Shown: piece by piece, positions 59,685-64,000 of the stretch
Numbering within the stretch: the first letter of the stretch is position 1
How the letters are laid out: each line of letters begins with the position of its first letter
Assembly: GCA_013397455.1 (NCBI GenBank)
Contig: VYZB01000291.1
Coordinates: 270,430 to 334,429 of the forward strand
Origin: Crotophaga sulcirostris
Taxonomy: Eukaryota > Chordata > Aves > Cuculiformes > Crotophagidae
Direction of reading: 5' to 3'
DNA: 64,000 nt
The notes under the pieces: generated by a model
Databases searched by the model: none
What the model was told of the DNA's origin: nothing
Seen by the model: only the letters and a program-made list of their open reading frames with translations
Translations under genes and position numbers: made by a program

Positions 59685-59785
59685 CAGTATAGCAGGGCTC
59701 TATACTTAACTTTAAGCACATGAGTAATTCTTTAAAGTCAAAGGGATTACTCATGTGCTTAAAGTAGTTTGCTAGATCCTTGAGG
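59685..59785. repeat. Palindromic repeat with 20-bp perfect hairpin
   Basis: ACTTTAAGCACATGAGTAAT at 59709-59728 and ATTACTCATGTGCTTAAAGT at 59746-59765 are exact reverse complements, with a 17-base loop between. Flanks GCAGGGCTCTATACTTAA and AGTTTGCTAGATCCTTGAG also pair loosely. The pattern fits, by memory, the sauropsid palindromic DNA-transposon family with 'ttaagcacatgagtagtcccattgaagtcaatgggactactcatgtgcttaa'. Perfect arms in an old element are notable. As RNA it would fold into a stable pre-miRNA-size stem. Transcription is unknown. Confidence 0.75.
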
Positions 59786-59789
59786 AGCT

Positions 59790-62630
59790 ACAGAGCATTT
59801 ATATTTATTGTACAGCAGCACCAAGTTCCTCAGTTTGCCTTTGTATCCCTTTGGTCCTCCTTGTTGCTTGGGAATTTTCTTTACAGCAGTGGGACAAAGA
59901 GTGAGGGCAGGGTATAGTTTGGAGCAGGCCTTCATCCATTCCCAAAGTGGGGGACTGAGGACTCAGTTTTCAGTTTTGTGGTCTTTTTCAGAAAGAAGTA
60001 GGCTCAGAATGTGGCCACTTTCAAAACTAGGGAAGTTTCCTATTTACGTTACTTCTATTTCATCTGGATTTGGAACATGAGTAGCTTATGTTAGGTCATT
60101 CATTTATTTCTTAAGGTGAAGTTGCTTTGTCATAACCAGAAAAATAAAGACATATAATAATCAATATCCAAGAAAGCCAATAAAAATCACTGTGTTTGAA
60201 TCTTTTCCAATAACTGATCGTGTTTCTTCAAACCTCATTCTCAGCTTGCTCAAATAGGTAGTGATAGCAGTTTTACATCACTTTAGGATTTGTCTCAGAC
60301 CTTGCAAATATGCTTTTTGTATTGTAAAATGCAGAGGGTAGTGAACTGGAGTACATCCCGCAGGCCGAAACCTCACCAGAAAATCTGTAATACTAATTAA
60401 AAAAAAACCAAACAAACAAGAAGAAATCCTGTGTTTTTTAATGAAACTAAGACTTTCTGAGTGTATGTCAAGGGTTTTATTACAGGTTCTACATAATAAA
60501 GTAATTGTGTAATTAGTAATACATTTGTCACTCCTTTACTAAGGAAAAAGTAAAACATGTACTGCTTTTGTGTAAATCCTGACAGTGGTGATTTTTTTCC
60601 CGAGAATTATACCATTATATCATAAAAGTGTCAAGGCATGAGTTTACTGTTCCTACTAATATTCTAAAATATTCTCTTAGGCTGACATCTCTGTCAATTA
60701 AAATTAAACAAAATTGCATTCTGCCATATACACTTCAAATAGGAAGCTTTCAAGTTTATGGCTCTTCTTTGAATTGATTTTTAAGATGGCATCTGTAAAA
60801 CCTGGCTAGTACAAGACGAGGTAGGATGTAGTTAAGGTTCAGTCAATTTTAAAAATGCTTTAAAGATCGTAAATTGACAACTGAAATAGGCTGAACATCC
60901 TTGAGATTTTGGGCTGTCAAATATAAATCCAGGGGTTTTTAAAAACTGAGCCCTTGCGAAGTGAAAATTTTATGAAAACATGTTTTCTCCCCCCCCCCCC
61001 CCCCCTTTTATATTTTTGCAATAAGTTACACAAACAAGAGGGCTTCTGCTGTTGTTTCCAGTTGCTCAGGCTCGCGGGATTTGGAATTTTCTTCTCCTGG
61101 TGTTTCCCACAGAAATAGAGTGAGAACGTGCTTTCTCACGGGACTGTATTTCTCATGGAAAATAATAGGGTTGCCGGCAGCAAACGTTTTCTGCAGTGAT
61201 ACCCTGCCAATAAAGTCTTCAGGGAAATTATTGCCCTCAATAAGATGAAGACTAGTAAATTGGAACCCCCATCCCTACTTTTCAAAGATATGTCTTTAGG
61301 AAGCTTTCTCCTTCTAATATTCCCTGGAAACTCTGACCCCAAGAAAATGCTTTAGACAGTAATGCTTGGTTCACACTTAATTTCATTCCTCAGAATAAAG
61401 ATGTCAGTTAGTGTGTAAAAATAAAAAAAGAACAATTTCCCCCTCCATACATCCCGACCAACATATTTATGCCAGCAAAAGCACTGGTATAGACACATTT
61501 GCTGAGAAAAGTTATTTTGCAGCATATCTTTATTTTGTTCAAGGAACTTCTTCAAACTATAATAAACAATGATCCTTTTCGTGTTAAAAACCTGCATCGT
61601 CTAAGAGGAAGGCTCCTGACATAGCAAACTCTTGTAGGTGTAAACTTGTCAAAGATGTGGTGAATGCATTCTAATATCTTGAAGCCAAGATAAATTTGCC
61701 ACACTAGGTTTTATTATCTTTCTGAGACGCAGAAAAACATGGTTTTGCTAGATCTCCCATTCCATCACAACCTATAATATTGCAGATTAAAAAAAACGGA
61801 CTGTGTTTATTTAACACACACATTTTTGGAAGATGATCTCCTGGCCAAAGGGAATTAAAAGTCAAGCAGTGTGCTTTCCGCTGTCAGAAATGCAACAGGT
61901 CTCCATGTTTGGAGTGGTTAGGAAAATCTGATCATTCTTAGAGAAATATTTTCTGGAAAGGGTGAAAAAAAAATGGAAATGTGCACTGAAAGAAATGCAG
62001 GTGTTAGCCACGCAGGAGTTCATGTCAAGAGAAATATTTCCCTAGGGTCCCATGAGAGGAAAGGGGAAAGAAGGGGACTCAGGGGTGCCTGACCCAGCGA
62101 GTACGGAAAAAAAGCAGAGGCTGGTGACAGAAAGACCTTAATTCATGCACTATGTGCTTGAGTGATGTGTTTACTTTCAACCTTTAAGTCAAATTCAAGC
62201 AGCAGCCAAAAACCACAGATCAACACATTTTCAGTACAAAGTGAAAGTAGGGTCATTGGCACCCTCGGTGCTCCACCAGTTTCTGAAACAACATTAAATC
62301 CATATTAATACTCACTTTTAGTTAACCGTGTCAAAGGAGATGGTAATTATGGGTAAGTAGGAAGGGTGGGATGAAATCAAGTAATTGCTGCTGAAGGAGG
62401 TAACATAAACACAATTAGTTGGAGGGGTTATTTTTAGTATTGAAGGAGACTTTAAAGCCAGTTCTGTTCTGGTTTAAGTTACTTCTTACATTGGAATATG
62501 CTGGAAAAAATAGGAGTCTGAAAAATCAGCATCTAACTAAATTAATCTTCATGGTAATAGGTAAATTTACGTTTTTAGGCTACTATTATCATAATTATGC
62601 CTTCTGGCAGTCTTTTGGGTGTTGTAAAGC
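59790..62630. other. Unique noncoding DNA with a poly-C run
   Basis: AT-rich sequence with one striking homopolymer: 17 consecutive C at 60989-61005. Open frames are 90 codons or fewer. No exon, RNA gene or repeat family was recognised apart from the poly-C. Confidence 0.55.
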
Positions 62631-62639
62631 AACATGCAC

Positions 62640-62700
62640 CCATCGAAGTTCAGTGGGTCTACTCTGGTTTACCTCGCTGAGAACACAGTTCAAAGCCAAA
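62640..62700. repeat. Fossil palindromic repeat, one arm
   Basis: CATCGAAGTTCAGTGGGTCT, ACTCTGGTTTACCTCGCTGA, GAACACAGTTCAAAGCCAA tracks the right arm of a sauropsid palindromic repeat remembered as 'cattgaagtcaatggagttactctggatttacaccggtgtaactgagaacagaatttggcc'. The left arm is not recognisable. Noncoding. Confidence 0.5.
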
Positions 62701-62704
62701 CAAC

Positions 62705-64000
62705 TGGGGTGAACTAGGATACATCAAAGAAGACTTCATTTTACCATGGCTTGTGAATCAGTCTACATACTTTCTCTAACCTTGCTGTCTTCTGGGTTTG
62801 GAGTCCTTGAGGCACCCCATGTATTTGCTTTAGACAGCTGGCAACAATGCTAATGGCATCTCATCTAGGAGCAGCTTTGGCTTTTCTCGGGTGTTTGAGC
62901 CAAGAAGGGGCTTTCAAGTCTTACTTTCTCCATGGACTGGAAATTTCTATTTAGTGCTCTAAGCAGTCTGAATGAAACCCATTCTTCAGGCAGCCAATGT
63001 TAGCTGCAGAGGAGGGTAACCATGCTCTTAGTCCATTCTGGATCATATTGGGGTTTTAGTCAGACCATGACAACATAGAATTAGAGGGTCATGATTGTAG
63101 CATGTCCTGATGACTGACACCTGTCATGGCAAGTTTCATTTTCAGATTTTTTAATTAAAAAACATAAAGTAATTCTATTGCGACAGTGATCTGGCAAATA
63201 AATATATTTTCTCAGCAACTCCAGCATAGCTGAAATGGACCAATGCATAAAGAAAACAACTATGTAAAAGTGGTTTTTGGTTTGTGTGTTGTTTTTTTTG
63301 TCTCACCTTTTCACATTTGTGCAAAGGTCTTATTTTAGTTTTATTTCTGTCGGCTCAGCCATCTGTGCATTTTATTGCCTGTTCTAAGGAACTTTGCAGT
63401 GTTTTTGTGAAGAGCAGTAGGAAAGCACTGTGGAAAAAATTGAGTAGATATAAAGCCTTAGAGAAGAGAAGTGACACAACAAGCAATTTCTCCATTTGCT
63501 CCTCTAGATATTGAGTGGAGCTGGGGAAATTACTTTAAGTACATAAGGTGACACAATTACTACAGCTGAGTCTTTGTTTAATTTTCAAATAGACAATCCA
63601 CCGCACTGAATTCAAAGGTGCTTGGTTATGGGCTCTCCAGCCCTTCACTGCTAGGTCATCGGGTTCAATATTATCCTAGTTTGTAGCTCTACACTCTACC
63701 TTTTTTGTACAATCTATCTGAGAAATGTATACCTTTACTTTGCTTGTGAATTAACTATTGACAAGTTCTGATTTTTACAAACACGTTCACAATTCAGAAT
63801 AATTTCACATGTGGTCTGATTTCAGCTTGTGGACTAATCACAGACTATTCACCGTGACTATTGCTTTGAGTATTTCCTATTCATGATGCCTGATTAAGAT
63901 GCATCACTACATTTCTCTGTCTTCTTTGGATGACACTGATATTGCATAGAGCTTTCGACTGACCTTCTAACCCTTTTGGTGAAAATATATGTGCACGAGT
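62705..64000. other. Unique noncoding DNA to window end
   Basis: AT-rich sequence with T runs (for example about 63291-63298). Open frames are 76 codons or fewer. I see no exon, RNA gene or named repeat. The window stops in this unremarkable sequence. Confidence 0.55.

Noticed and set aside
1..64000. Bacterial or phage features (operons, CRISPR, insertion sequences, attachment sites)
   Set aside because: Composition, CR1 and MIR repeats and the absence of packed coding frames indicate vertebrate nuclear DNA; no spaced direct-repeat array or IS ends were found.

Overview
The window looks like a stretch of bird nuclear DNA that is noncoding over almost all of its length. The main evidence is two copies of the chicken-repeat-1 (CR1) LINE 3' end (12890-13145 and 58155-58687), the typical retroposon of avian genomes. 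Supporting evidence is the AT-rich, CpG-poor composition and the fossil amniote repeats (MIR-type SINEs, palindromic DNA-transposon remnants, one older LINE tail). There is no operon-like packing, no ribosome-binding-site-led ORF series, no rRNA or tRNA gene, no CRISPR array and no phage or insertion sequence. I cannot name the species or the locus. The picture fits a gene desert or a very long intron.

Coding content: no complete gene is supported. The longest open frame is 186 codons (37598-38158) and runs through low-complexity purine tracts, so I do not call it a gene. The only exon-like segment is on the minus strand at 6630-6912: about 94 open codons with an AG acceptor context at one end and a CAG|GTAGAT donor at the other. 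It is reported as a low-confidence candidate.

Layout: 1-6.6 kb is unique sequence with one palindromic repeat fossil. 6.6-6.9 kb holds the exon candidate. 6.9-12.9 kb is unique sequence ending in the first CR1. 13.1-18 kb is plain. 18-21 kb is richer in GC and in recognisable transcription-factor motifs (AP-1 with two RUNX sites, an E-box palindrome, a CTCF-like site, an inverted SOX pair). 21-27.7 kb is plain apart from a small CpG cluster at 22.52-22.61 kb. 27.7-30.3 kb is the best candidate regulatory block: it contains paired TAATTA sites and a roughly 100-bp module present twice, 900 bp apart, each copy carrying an octamer motif and a GTGCCA/TGGCAC palindrome. 32.7-33.06 kb is the densest CpG patch. 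35.7-47.4 kb contains several MIR fossils and an ancient LINE tail. 51.1-52.3 kb is a GC-rich, G-quadruplex-capable stretch followed by a pyrimidine-rich stretch. 55-64 kb is rich in fossil repeats, including a 20-bp perfect inverted repeat at 59709-59765 and the second CR1.

Nothing shows several genes acting together as a system. The points most worth checking are the duplicated octamer/palindrome module, the minus-strand exon candidate, the 59.7-kb hairpin and the CpG patch. Repeat family assignments were made by eye from remembered consensus sequences, without a database search.
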